From assembly GCF_029227915.1 (NCBI RefSeq), contig NC_079876.1, positions 30,601,828 through 30,665,827 of the forward strand: 64,000 bases of DNA, given 5' to 3'. Every line of letters begins with the position of its first letter. Position 1 is the stretch's first letter. The position numbers and the translations under genes are program-made. The notes under the pieces were generated by a model, which did no database searches, was not told where the DNA came from, and saw nothing but the letters and a program-made list of their open reading frames with translations. This document shows positions 38,617-51,642 of the stretch, piece after piece. Source of the stretch: Hydractinia symbiolongicarpus (taxonomy: Eukaryota > Cnidaria > Hydrozoa > Anthoathecata > Hydractiniidae).

Positions 38617-39012
38617 GTGTTGCGCAGGCGCTCCCATAACAGCTTTGATGCAGTTGTCTTTAGTTGTATTGGAGACTTTCATGATATATTTCGGCAATGT
38701 CTGCATTCCATTGCAGCATGGAATATGCTCAACTCATTTTGCACATATTTTCTCGAAGGTACGAAGGATAAAACACCTGTGAAAAGGCTTTTTCCAGAAA
38801 AAAGGGATGTTCCAAATATTTTTATGGAATATAAAATATGTCATTCAAAAGAGAATTGTCATGAATTTTTTGCAAAAAACCTAAAAAAAAAATTTGTTTC
38901 CTTTACAGTAACCTTAAAAGAACTACGTAGACATAAATCTCTTTTGCCTGGCCCCTTCGTTGTTGGTAACCATGTCTTACACAAGAAATCCAGCCATGTG
39001 GTTCTTAACTAA
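38617..39012 (+). other. Open reading frame of about 130 codons, unrecognised
   Basis: An open frame runs to the stop at 39010-39012. It is Phe/Lys/His-rich with no domain I recognise. The first codon of the stretch is not ATG. Splice signals could be drawn at either end but nothing supports them. It could be an exon of an unknown gene or part of a mobile element. Confidence 0.2.
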
Positions 39013-39987
39013 TGCGGAGGTGAATGCCGACAGAGCACGGATGAAGCAAGTCTGCAAAACTACACTTACAGGCAGAATAGACTGGATTTAATTGTAGATA
39101 ATTTCTTCAGGTCCGAATTTAATGGATTTTTTTCTTCATGCCTGACGAAACCCACGTGCGATGTAAATTTTTTTGAAGTTTTAAGCCACGTGAATAGAGA
39201 TTTTTTTTAACTTGAAAACAAAGCATATTTTTGCCTATTTGCTTGTGATGACCTGAAAAGTGAACAATTAATATAAAAATGACAGTATAGTCATACATAC
39301 TATTTCGGACATGTAGAAAAGGAAGTTAAGATTGAGGAAGTCGCTATACCAGTAGATGCTCGATCGTCGTGTTTGGGGTTTACGATTTAAAACGTCCCCC
39401 ACTTTTCTACTGCAAAATAAAGGCGCAACAAAAAATAACCTCAGAACCCGTGTCATATGCGTAACATTCTTTGCACGTGCGCTTTACATCGCACGCGTTA
39501 CTTGATTTAAACGTTCGAATCATCGCACACCTACTCAAATATTCCTGAAAAAACTGAGCTAGCTCCAGTCCTTTCTAGTGGCACATGACCCTATTACGTA
39601 GTATTTCAGTAGCGCTCACAAATTAATGACTTTTACTCGCTATTATTAATGACTTTCATAGCCAAAAACAATTAATAACTGTCGCAACGAAGTTAAAAAA
39701 ATTCTATGTACATTTCACATTGACCTCTGTACTAATGATTGTTTTTTTAAAAAACATAATTCAACATAATATACTAGCCATTTAAAAGCAATAAAACAAA
39801 AAAAATAATATATTAGCAGCAGGTGTGTGCATGATTTCTTTCATTTCAAATTTAAATCAATTTATTTCAAAAAGCAGGTTGTGAAAATTACTGATCTTTA
39901 ACCTGTTGACCTAGGCGAGTATGATGCTCAAGTGAGTATTGCCATCCTTGTTCTGAACAATCCTTGGGAATGAGGTTGCCTAAAGCC

Positions 39988-40708
39988 TGATTCACACTTG
40001 CTTGCGTCTGCGTCATGAAGTACGCATGCGCTATAGCAGCTTCTTTAAGAGAAACGCAAGAGTGAAGCAAGAAAAACGCAAGCCGTTCACACTTACATAA
40101 AAAACTTTAGCATTATGGATGATGAAAAAGCACTGATTTTTTTTAACTATTTACTTTTTTTCTCTCCCTTATATGTTTCTTATGTTTCGGAACAATTTTT
40201 CACCGTTACTGGCTAAAAAAAGTACATCAACATTGAATATGCTTTGTACTTTTCATGTATCAATATAATAGATTTATAACATTGAATTTTTTCGAGAAAT
40301 CTTATATGCTAAAAATTAAGTATTTTTAAAGGAATTGTTTACCCAAGTTTTTTCTTGTTTTTATCTTTAACTTTTGCCTTGTGTATGATTTAACACACTG
40401 GGTATTTTCTAACTGCTTCACTGCAAATTTTTGCTCTTTTCCATTTGCAATTAATTTTAAATTTATTCACTTCTCTCAGTGAAATGATTTTTTTTTTCAA
40501 TTTTTTTTCTCGAAAAATCTCTTTGCGTTTCTTGCGCACATTGCGTTTTTGTGTTCCCATTATAAAAATATGCCGCAAGAGTGAAGCAAAAGCAACGCAA
40601 CGACGCAAAATATCAAAAAAATTTGATATTCTTGCGTCATTGCGTCACTTACTTCATTCAAGTTCACACAGTGCGCTAGATTGACGCAGACGCAAGTAAG
40701 TGAAATCA
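39988..40708. mobile_element. MITE-like element with about 27-bp inverted ends
   Basis: TGATTCACACTTGCTTGCGT, CTGCGTCA at the left matches TGATTTCACTTACTTGCGTC, TGCGTCA on the minus strand at the right. Subterminal GCAAGAGTGAAGCAA occurs directly at about 40053 and 40574. The element is about 720 bp with no transposase-like ORF. Confidence 0.75.
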
Positions 40709-42365
40709 ATAAAAAAGAATACTACTTTAATGCATCCCACGATATAGAAAGAGCCAGAAATTACTGTCTAATTAAAGTTTGTTTTATGATTTTCTTCCAA
40801 TATGTAGTGCAAACATCAACAAAGTCCAGTAAACTAAACTCGTCATTTTTCCCTTTTGCGATAGCATGCTGAAATAAGCAGGGTTACAAAAGCAGGACAG
40901 ACATCAAAGCGCAAGAGCAGAAACGAGAGACAGGTCTTTGTCAACGCTGCTCTTCACCTCCATCATTAGACACACCCTCGTAATTCGCCATTTTTAGCGT
41001 CGATATATATAGCTATATTTGCACTTATTAGAATACTTGTGGCAGCTTCTATATTTTTAAACTTAACAAAACACAAAAAAATGTTTTAGCCACCTCCTAA
41101 ATAAAGAATATTAATTTTGCCGGAGAAAAGCAAAGAAAAATAAGAAGGAGGCAACTGAACTATGCTCTGGAAAAACAAATTCTTTTTTCCGCTGTTATAT
41201 CTTTGGCTATTTTTACACATCTAATCACACAATGCCTAGGGACTTTTAATGTGCGATTTTACTACGTCAAAAAATTGCCAACATGAAGGTACTTGTTTTG
41301 AAAATATGTCGGTAATTACCTCTGCAAATGCCGAGTGCCATATCAAATTACTAAGGTTGTTACTGCCCTTAATCCTATTCATGCTGGAGGGGGAGGGGTG
41401 ATGCAGCCCCTCTACCTTCCCGCTTCAACTTTTTCCATAACGTTTTACAGGCTTATAGTCACACCTTGATATTTTATTTGCCTTCCAAAATATATCCTTT
41501 TGAAATAAAAACCATACACAAATGTGTGACATGGTAAATAATCATTAACTTTCACAACCTGCGTCTCAAATAAAAGTCCTTTGAAATAAAAATCATGCAC
41601 AACTTGCAGTTCAATAAAACGTCCTTTGAAATAAAAAACTATGCATATTTTATTTTTCGTTTGATTGCTCAGCTCTGTGAGAACTTATGCAGAATTATTT
41701 TAATTTTTTTTTAAAAAAAAATAATTGTAAAAGAGAGCTTTCGTTTCACTTTGCCACACGAAGGTATATGTTCTGGCTATGCAGTCAGTAATAATTAAAG
41801 CACTACCGAAATAATACGTAACAGTGTCACGTGCCACTAAGAAAGACTGGAGCTAGAATGAAAATTTTTAACGAAGAAGGTCGAAGAAACCAAAATGGCG
41901 GTTGAGCGACAAGAAAAATAAATATTTAAAAAGCTATATCTGGAGTTACATGAAGTTTTAACAAAAATTAAATATATTACTTAGCATTTCTCATGCAAAT
42001 CTTTCAGATGAGTCCAACTTGTAAAAGTACCTTGGGATCCCTTTAAGGTAACAATAAGGGTTGCAAAGCCATCTTAAATTACTCTCTGACTTTATATTTC
42101 GCTTTTTTGTAATTACCATAATTACAGAAAGCTATCACAGAGATAAGAAAAGAAAGATTTGCACATGCGATTTATTGCATGCCTAAACAAATCTGCGCTT
42201 GTGTGTGGGTGTGCGTGCACGACCGCACGCCTCTCACGAAATGGTCTGCAGAATATTTGGTTGAGTAAGATTATTAAAATTAAATTGAAATGTACACTGT
42301 AAAAATAATCATTGAGCCATGTAAAAATATGCACATCTATATGTATAGCCCAGCACAGGTAGTAA
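40709..42365. other. Gene-free stretch with a short tandem repeat
   Basis: TCCTTTGAAATAAAAA.CATGCA units of about 50 bp repeat near 41498-41645. Otherwise AT-rich sequence with no supported gene. Confidence 0.5.
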
Positions 42366-42610
42366 AAATCCAAAGCCTTGGGTTCTTACCATAGCTGGGT
42401 CATGCCAGAGACTAGAAAAGTGTTTCTGCTTAACATTGAGGACGAGAATAGGATTGATATCTTAGGCAGTTGTCTATTCTGTTGTGCTTGCATGGCTTCT
42501 CTAGCTGAAATAGAAGCTTTAGATATGCTAAGACTCCCTTCGCATGATGCTCATTTATAACAGTATCAATATGGGTAAATAAGTAAATAGAGTAATAAAT
42601 AATAATGATA
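42366..42610 (+). mobile_element. tRNA-derived SINE-like copy
   Basis: Shares TTTCTGCTTAACATTGAG, GAGAATAGG, TTAGGCAGTTGTCTA and TTGTGCTTGCA in order with the minus-strand copy at 26937-27196. Its head has GGGTTCTTACC..GGGTCATGCCAGAGACT, as in tRNA-derived SINEs of invertebrates. The tail is an ATA/ATAATG-rich tract near 42590. It lies about 160 bp upstream of HCCS. Confidence 0.65.
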
Positions 42611-42773
42611 ATAAATGTGCTCATGTTGAATTTGTATTTTTAATTTACTCTTGTTCTTTAAAATTTGTAGCTCAACTGACAATCGGCACTAAAGTTAAGT
42701 CAATTTTTGTTTTTTAAGCCCTACTTCATTTTACTCTACAGAAAAGTACATTAATACATTAATATAAAACGAA

Positions 42774-45700
42774 ATGGGTATAGGTTCATCAACTGTTGAA
42801 GAAAGCACTACTGCAGGCATTACAACACAAGGAAGTTCGTCTCTTTCAGAATGCCCAATGCACAATGGAAATAAAGCTGAATCTATGGAGAAACCACCTT
42901 CTGGATGCCCAATGCATGAAGGAAATATTACTCAATCTCAAGAACAGTCACCTGGTTGTCCAATGCGTGAAGCAAATAATGAAGTTATTGACCCAACAAA
43001 TATGGTATAACTATTTTTTTAGACTGTGTTTGAAATGTGATACAGTTTAAACATGAATCCATGTCAACTAAGGCACATAAAATATTAAAGATTATCATAA
43101 AATTAACGTACATGATATTAAAAATTCGGAATACATTACATGCAAATACATTATGTGTGCATGAATTGCATGAATGGTGCATGGATAAATGTAGTAAAAA
43201 CCTTATTTTTTTCCTTTCTTTTCTTTTCAAGAAAAAGGGTTAAATTTAACTATGGCACCACTCCTAGCATCTTTTACTGTGTAAACCACCCTGCTGCCTT
43301 CAAACCATTCAACACTGTTTGACGTCCTGCTTCTTTAAAGTGGTGATAAAAATCTCATTAAATTCATTCATTAAATTTACACAGTCACAAAATTAATATA
43401 TCACTTTATTAACACGTACATGTATATGAAGTTAATGCGTCGTAAAATTAACGCACGGGCAAACTTCATTTCTTGCTTTATTAAATTTATGCAGGTACTC
43501 TTTTAGCATTTTCAGTGTTACTTTAATGTATTATATTTTCAAAAAATACTGTACTGTTACTGTTTTTATTTGGGTTCATGAGTCAAATTACTAAGACGGG
43601 CATTTGGAATATATGGATTTAGCATGACAATGAAAAAAAGTAAAAACCGGAAAAGTTAAAAAAATTCCCGTGGATTGGTTTTAATCTGTAACATATACTA
43701 TAATATATACTATAACACATACATCTGAATAACTTTATGATAACAGGAGGGTGATCATATTGAAATTTGTTAGGCTTAGTGTAAACAGTTGAAAACAGAT
43801 ATAAGATTTCTATTTTTAAACTGTTACATTTTCATTTAAATTTGGAAACTTTTGTTGATTCTGTGCAAGTACTCAAGTGTCAATTAAATTTAGATGCCAC
43901 CTCCAAATCAACGACCATCTGCAGGTCAACCTTTTGATTTAAGCACTAATCGACAAGTGTCTAACATTCCACGAGGAGGTAAAGAAGAAGGTGAAAAATG
44001 GGTTTACCCGTCTGAACAGATGTTTTGGAATGCTATGTTGCGAAAAGGTTTGTGGAAATTTTTCATCATGTAGATTATAGTGCTTACATTTATTAATAAA
44101 AACGAGTGGCCTAAAACTGCTGCTCAGGAAAATTTTTGAAAATTTGTTCAGCTATTGGCTCTATTGTGTAGAGCTTAAAACACTGAGCAAGAAAGTGTAT
44201 ATGATCATGTACTTTTGATGTACGATTAATGAGATACAAGGGCATAAATTTTTGCTGACGTCAGCAGAGACCTGTCAAAACACCAAAATTGTTTTTTAGA
44301 AATTTGTATACCTGTTGCCTCTATCGTATAGATCTTGAAACGTTGATTATTTTCTTGCTCAGCCTTTGGGTTTAAAGGTATTTTAATGATGTCATCCACC
44401 CCTTTGGTTCATAATGGTTGGATTGAGCTCGCTTTAGGAAATTGGCCCTGTTTTAGTCCCAGGTTTTTCCTAGTTGCCCATGCAGCAGACGATGTCAGTT
44501 ATTTTCATCCGTTTTCAAATTATTTAACCTCAAATTTAAGTATATTTAAGTGTATTGCAATGGCTTTACCGACTTTTTTCACTTCAGCAACTTTAATAAT
44601 TACATTGACATCAATCTTTGTAATGATGTAATGTTTAAAGAGTTGATAAATGAACTGGATTTTTTTTAATTTGAACTTTCTTTAGGAGGAAAAAGAAATA
44701 AACTTTGTTTATTAATGTAAGAAATTAAATCATTGATTAATTGGACTTTTTTTTAATTTGAACTTTCTTTGGGAGGAAAAAGAAATAAACTTTGCATATT
44801 AATATAAGAGATTAAATCATTAAAATCAACTTTATGTGAGAATGAAAATGGTGTGTCATTTCTCAGGGTCCTATTAAAGTGCCTTGTCAAAAAAAGCTGA
44901 CATAAAAAAAAAATTCACTTTAACTTCATCTTTTAAGTAAGATTTCCTTAGACAAACATCAATCAAGTTAAAGAAAGAAATATGACCAAATTTATTTAAG
45001 GATGGCGGTGGGAAAAAGATGCATTGTCTCCTGAAGATATGTCGCACATCATTCGTATTCACAATGTTAATAATGAACGAGCGTGGCATGAAATACTCAA
45101 ATGGGAAGCCTTTCATACGTATGCTGTTTTTTTCTTTTCCTTTTCCTGCTCCTTTAAATGTTTGTTTTTATAAACCACATATTCCAGAATACTTCGTTTT
45201 TGCAAGTTTCCACAAAGTCAGTAAAGTTAAAGCCAGTTTTTTTGAAAACTCTTCCCATAAGTTCTTTATATTATTTTGTTGTGTACAAAAATGATTTGTG
45301 AAATTTTTGTTTTTATATTAGTGAGTGTGGCAATCCCATGTTGTTAAAGTTTGGTGGTCGTGCAAAAGACTATTCACCAAGAGCACGGTTTAGAGCGTTG
45401 TTGGGGTGAGGTCATATCATTTTCAATATCCTTTACTATTATTATATCTTTTTTTTTTGTGGTATCTCTATATTAGCCCTAGTTTGCCCATCCAAAGTGG
45501 GTCGTCCTAACACACACAGAATTGCATGCTGCGAATAACAAATACGATCTATTTTTACCAACCTATCGATTGCAAAGTGGAAACTCCATTGAATTTTCTA
45601 CAAACTAACATCTAGTATCATTGTAAATATAAACAATGTATTCGCAAATCATGTGCATCAAACAAGCTTAATATAAGTACTACAAACTTTTTGAAAACAT

Positions 45701-46602
45701 AATCATGACAGATACAACATCTCACTTATTTCTTTTCGTAATTACAATTGATTCAATTCAGCTTAATGCAAGTTTTGATCTAAACCAGCTGTCAGGTGGC
45801 AAATTGTTTAGTTCTGAGCATTTATTTAAAATGAGCATTGCAGTTCTGTAGATTCCCGAATTTTTCGTTAAAAGATATTTTCATTAAAATTAAACAAACG
45901 GCACAAGATATACATTGTGACGTCAAGTTTTTTGATAAATTAATACATGAATTAAATGCATTTCAAGGTTTATTTCACAACATGACAAATTAATATAAAT
46001 AGCTAGTTTATAATTTATTCTTCGATTTTGACACACCAACAAAATATAGTTATCAGACTGGCTAAGAGTGCACCATAAATGCTGCTAAATAAATTCCTGA
46101 AATTAAATCTGCAAAGACTTCAGTTCGCAAAATTTCATTTCTTAAACTTCCCTTTATTTTGTTTCTAACAATTGTTTACTGTGGTTATCAATTGTGATAT
46201 TTCACGAGGGTCAAATCAATTTTCTTTCGTTTTGTTTTTTTCGCTTTATTGTCCTTTTACAAAAAATAAGCATATGTTAGAATCCTAATTTGCAAAATTA
46301 AACCCTTTGGAAGGGGCATTGCCTTCGCTTAACTGAAAACCTTTCAATACTTTTTCAGTTATGACTTGCCATTTGATCGTCATGATTGGATAGTGGATAG
46401 ATGTGGAAAACGAGTACGTTACATCATTGATTATTATGATATTGGTGACGAAAATGGTTACAAAACAGGTGAATTTGTAGAGTTGGATGTCCGTCCAGCA
46501 TTTGATTCATTTGGCGCCGCCTTCGATCGCTCAAGAGCAGCAGTTTTAAGATGGACTGCTGGTTTGGTCTCATGGGCAAAAGGTAACAAAACAGAAGTTT
46601 AA
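42774..46602 (+). CDS. HCCS: Holocytochrome c-type synthase (cytochrome c heme lyase)
   Basis: Five exons (42774-43004, 43894-44047, 45001-45118, 45322-45405, 46359-46602) join in phase to 276 aa (human 268). The N-terminal ~77 residues are low complexity with three CPM motifs (ECPMH, GCPMH, GCPMR), the heme-regulatory Cys-Pro type seen in HCCS. The conserved core follows: [26 protein letters not shown] (its His corresponds to the heme-ligand His of the human enzyme), [29 protein letters not shown] and LDVRPAFDS. The enzyme attaches heme to the CXXCH of cytochrome c in the mitochondrial intermembrane space. Start-codon choice is supported by the CPM motifs in the same frame. An acceptor-like CTCTACAG ends 33 nt before the ATG. 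Intron 2 contains a dispersed repeat. Confidence 0.97.
44200..44600 (+). repeat. Dispersed repeat, copy 2 (HCCS intron 2)
   Basis: Partner of the repeat at 32900-33260, sharing GATCATGTACTTTTGATG, GAGATACAAGGGC, GATGTCATCCA and CAGCAACTTT in order. Similarity is patchy. Confidence 0.45.
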
Positions 46603-48010
46603 CAAATCAAAACGGGCAAAGTAGATGTGAACTTCAGAAAAAAACTTTCCTTGTAAGCAAGAGAACCTCCTGTAAACCATCACAAGATTTTTAACCACTC
46701 TTAAGCTGCATACTGAACTAACACAAGTTTATTTTAACCAGAAAACTATAAGATGTTTTGAGTTGCATGAGTGACGTTAAAGGATTGAATTTTTAAAAAC
46801 TGAATTTTGTTTTGTAAATCATTTTGCGAATGATTTTTTCGATTTCATATTTCAATATAGTTGTGAATGATTTAAATAGCAGTCAAAATCAAAATCTAAA
46901 ATTGAATATAATTTTTAATCACACGATGTCTCTGTTTTTGTGTACATGTGAAATACATTTTACATTTTGATGACACAATTTATTCTCATACAATAAGTAT
47001 GTTTTTCAAAAGAACTATGTTTTTAAACTGATATTATAATACCACTGTCTGTCTGTTTTTTAGCAATAGTATACCAAGTTCCTATTATAATCTCACCTAT
47101 AATCATAGTAATAACCCCTATCAAGAAGGATTTGTAGGATAGCCAACTCTCTATCAAATTTTCCACAGGCTAATTTGACTAGTACATTATGAAAAATATA
47201 AAAGGTAAGCTGGGTTCAAATTGTACATTCAAAACAATTACCACTTGAAACTCCGATGCATCTCAAAGCAATAAGATGAAAAAATTAGACACTACTGTGT
47301 ATAGTAATGTGTTCAGTTGCTTCCGTTAGGAATAAAAAATGTTCAAAATTTACTTCTTAGTTCTGTTCATTAAATGTAGTGGTATGGATTTATTAAAGCT
47401 GTACCAATTCTAGTATGTTGAAAATTCTATGTTCCTTTCCCATTTTCCCATTTACTATATGTGTATTGTATTTATTATATATATGTAAAGAAGATTTCAC
47501 ATGAATACCCACAAATAATAATAGTAGTATATTTAGTTTATATGTGTTATTTTTCGTTCTGTGCATTTTTAAATCATCACCTTCCTTTATTTATCTGGCT
47601 CATTTAAACTAGTTTGATCAATGAAGTGATATCGAATTATGATACCGAAATATAAAAGCTGTGAATAAACTCACACTAGTGTAAATGAGGCAAAAAGGAT
47701 TCAAACAATACAATGTTAAACTTCTTGGAAGCCGAAAAGTTTAAAGGCGCAAAATTCAAGTTTAGTCTCTCTGAAATATTGGAATAAGAAGTGAGCTATA
47801 CCGTGAAACCAATTTCTGTGAACACAGAATCTTTACTCACATTATGTAAGAGATGGAAAGCTGATAGCTAAAGGATATGGTATAGGGTAACAGAGGATGC
47901 TTTAAGATTTTAAACGATTTTTGTGCTGCTAAAGTTGTCACAGGTTAAGCTGGCTTTTTTTGGTGTGAGTTTTTTTAATATTGTTGTTTAACTGTATTTT
48001 TAAATACTAG
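46603..48010. other. Intergenic stretch between HCCS and MEPCE
   Basis: Contains the HCCS 3' UTR and the MEPCE upstream region. No other gene seen. It ends in an acceptor-like TTTTTAAATACTAG at 48010, ten bases before the MEPCE ATG. Confidence 0.5.
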
Positions 48011-48020
48011 TAAAAAAAAT

Positions 48021-51000
48021 ATGGAAGGAAGGAGTTTTGAAAAATCATCTGCTAGTAATACATATAGTTGTAAGTCATACAATGGAAAAAGAAAGCTGAG
48101 CAACAGCAGTGAAGAGGTTCGATTTAAACATGGTAACTACAATCGTTACTATGGTTACAGAAATTCAAAGAGTGAGATGGATAAACGAGTTCATTTATTA
48201 AAACGAGAATGGTTTGTTAATAAATGCTGTCTAGACATTGGTTGTAATGTTGGTCATTTAACTTTATGGTTAGCAAAACATTTCCAGCCAACGAAAATGA
48301 AAGGTGTTGATATTGACTGTGAGTTGATAAAAGCAGCACGCAGCAATGTTATACATTATGTAGATACATACATTTCTTCTTCCACAGACAGTGTCAAAAA
48401 ATGTTCTAAATCTGATACTACTAGTGACGAACAGATTGGGAGTTCTAAAAATTTACCAGTACATCAGCCTGAATCAGAGGATGTTCTTGAAACTAAAACA
48501 ATAACAACAATAACAACAACAGGGGAATGTGTGGCGGAACCAACTGAATCAAAAAATCAGCATGAAAAAGAAAGCAATTTTGAAAAACCTAATTCAAAAG
48601 AAAGTGCTAAGAAAAACGATGTGAAGCTTGTTTACGAAAATGATGCAACAGAACACAACGACGCACCAAAATTTCCTTACAATGTATTTTTTGTTACAGT
48701 AAGTTTTTTATATATTATTTCAACCAGTTACTAACAATCATGATGTTTACTAAATATCCACATAATAAATATCTTTAAAGTTTACGTTGTAAATTAATAT
48801 GGTGACTAAATATGCTTAGTCATAAAGGTCCTGTTTTCAAGTCCACTTGTAAACAGAATTACGAGATTATAGATTTAATAAATATATTTACAGGTGATAA
48901 AATTGATCTGATGAAAATTGATTGATGAAAAACTTTTCTTTTCTTTCATTTTAAATGTCTAAAATAGGAAAACAGCTTTAACTTGGGCTGTTTAATTCAT
49001 TTATTTTTAAAAATGAAACAAAACAAATATTTGCTGATAATTTTTTTGTTTGATTCGTCAATCCAGCTTTATTGATGACTACATTTTGCAAAAATAATCT
49101 TCAACTGAACATCATCATTATATTTTGCATTATAATTATTTTGTATGCTTAGGTGTTATATTTATAAGCTTAGAAAAACATGCATTTCGAATAACCAAAA
49201 GAATACTACATAATTTGCAGGAGGAATGGTCACTATATTCTCATCTAGTTATTATCTTATCTGGATGTTCCCTATGTTCCTAAAATATTCTCAGGTGTCG
49301 ACCTCGCTGTTTTATTTTACCCTTGCAGAATAATTCGTGTTAAATTGATGAAAAAATCCTGGCAGTGTTGAAAATTAATTAAAAAAGTCCTGCGATTTTG
49401 TTCCTATTTTTAATGTTGGTTCTTAAATCCACATATTTTTCGCGTTAAATAAGGTAAAAAAAATAACAGATTAAAATGAGAAAATAGATATGATGTGTAA
49501 GGATAAATTCGTGAACACGTTCCCTTTTTAATTCTTTTTGTCACGAAATATCTTTATAGGTTGTAATGTTTTAAATGTATGCATCACATTAATTGTTGTT
49601 GTTTTTGAATTCCAGGAAAATTTTGTTCCTTCTTCAGCTACAATCTTAAAGTATACTAAACAAGAATATGATATCATTTTATGCCTGAGTGTCACCAAGT
49701 GGATTCAGTTAAATTCAGGTGACGAGGGGTTGAAGTTAATGTTTCAAAAAATATACAAATTATTAAATCCTGGAGGAATATTTATACTTGAGCCTCAACC
49801 GTTTAAATCGTATAAAAGAAAGAAGAATTTAACTGTGAGTAATTTTTATTTAATGAACTAGTTGCCATCAACATTGTTGTTACCATATACATCTTTCTTT
49901 GCTTTCATCGTTACTAACCACAGGGTGTCCAGGAAAGTCTTTGAGGGTTTTTTAAAAGCATTGTCAAAACATCAGAAAAGGGTCATGAATATTAGGGAAA
50001 TGTAGATATCCCTATCCCACCTGTCTGTTCTACCAATATGCTCATATCGATTTTGCATTTTTAGTGTATTCAAAGCTTTATTAGAATAACACGATATAAC
50101 TGGAAAAATGAGGGAAACAATATAACTGGAAACATGAGGAAATGTCAAAAATTAAGTTAAAAAATATCAGAAAAATCTTAAGAAGTATTAGGGAAATAGA
50201 GTTCGGAGTTAATATTAAGTGGACACCTTAAGCTAGTCTTGTTACTGTTTACCACCACAATTCCATCTTTTGGGACGTCTTGTACATTATATGCAAACGC
50301 GAAGCACAACCGAACCACCACCTAGGCACAACCCATTCATAATCTACACACCAGCAAGCAACAACTGAGCACCAAGATCTACTTTTACCATCACCATTGG
50401 ATTTATAATGATGTGTAGTTTGTTTATTTTGCTGGTACTTGTAAATAGTCAGGATATATATTAGTTATAAGATAATTATTTTTTCATATTTAACTGGTTT
50501 CTTAAAAAATTATTTTTCGACTTCAATTGATTTGAAAATTATTTTTGTTAATTTAAGCTCATTTTTGATTATTTTTAGCCTGAAATTCGTAAAAATTATA
50601 ATGCTATCAAGTTGCTACCATCGCAGTATATTGATTACCTTTTATCTGAAGAAGTTGGTTTCGCAAAATGTGAAGAACTTGATGTTTTGAAACATGATAA
50701 ACAAGGTAAAACAATTTGTATAAAATTTGTTATTGTTGCTTAAAGAGGCTACGGAACGGCTGTTGGTTTTCAACTTTAGTGACTTAAACAAAAATGGAAC
50801 TGGTGGCGACGAAAAACAAAAATGGCAATTTTTTTTGGCATTTATGTAATTTACAGACTCGAACATATAGATATATCTAGAATTTTTATCTTCTCCAACC
50901 TTGCTTATGTTTTCATCCAGAATGAGTCTTGCTGAAATTATTCTTTGTAATATGCTTTTCGAAAAAAAATATTAAACCAGCGAGCAAAGTGCGCTGGCCT

Positions 51001-51642
51001 GTTCATTGCGCAAAACGCGTTTGCCGGATTTTTAATATGTGCGCGGAATATACAGAATGTGAGCATTTTAACCGTTTCGCAGCCCCTTTAAAAACAACAA
51101 GAAAACCCTTGTAGTTTTAACACTTGTGCTGAGAAGAATCGGGATATCTTTAGAAGAAATTTTAAGAAAAAATAAAAGTTATGACTGCGTGCTACATGAA
51201 GTATAAGTATTGCTTTTACTAACAGTTTTCTCAAATCCTAATTTTTCATAACCTCACAATGAAAATCTTTAAAATAATGTGGTCCTGGCACGATGGGCAG
51301 GAAAAAAAATTGTTGTCTCGCATGCTTTTTGTAAACCACTATGCACCTCTAAAAATGAAAGAGTGTATTAATTTGAACCTGTTTTTTTATTATTCTTGAA
51401 ACGTTTTTTTGAGCTTTTAAACAAATTACTAGTGAAGGATTATTCTTTTTCTCCATCATATTAAATTGCAGACGTACATTAATGCATGGTCAAAATTATA
51501 GTAGGAAAAAAAAAGTTGGGAAAAGGTCTCAACGAATTTTTTTATTATCACCTGTTTAATTGAAAGGATGTTGACAATTAATAGAGTTTATTTCTATTAT
51601 TTAGGCTTTCAACGACCGTTATATCTGCTAACGAAGAAGTAG
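48021..51642 (+). CDS. MEPCE: 7SK snRNA methylphosphate capping enzyme (Bin3/MEPCE family)
   Basis: Four exons (48021-48698, 49616-49834, 50579-50705, 51605-51642) join in phase to 353 aa. The Bin3-type methyltransferase starts with FKHGNYNRYYGYRN, followed by SAM motif I LDIGCNVGHLTL (about residues 71-82) and the acidic VDID. After FPYNVFFVT come LCLSVTKWIQLNSGDEGL, LLNPGGIFILEPQPFKSY and a GFQRPLYLL terminus, all diagnostic for the family, which methylates the gamma-phosphate of 7SK/U6-type RNAs in the nucleus. Compared with the vertebrate enzyme the N-terminal extension is short. A ~100-residue Ser/Thr/Glu/Lys-rich insertion (about residues 117-215) lies between motif I and FPYNV. The related BCDIN3D is less likely because of the KYYGYRN-type motif. 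An intact transposon sits 194 bp past the stop codon. Confidence 0.95.

Noticed and set aside
39888-40070. 60-codon ORF at the edge of the 39988-40708 element
   Set aside because: It overlaps the terminal inverted repeat and shows no conserved domain.
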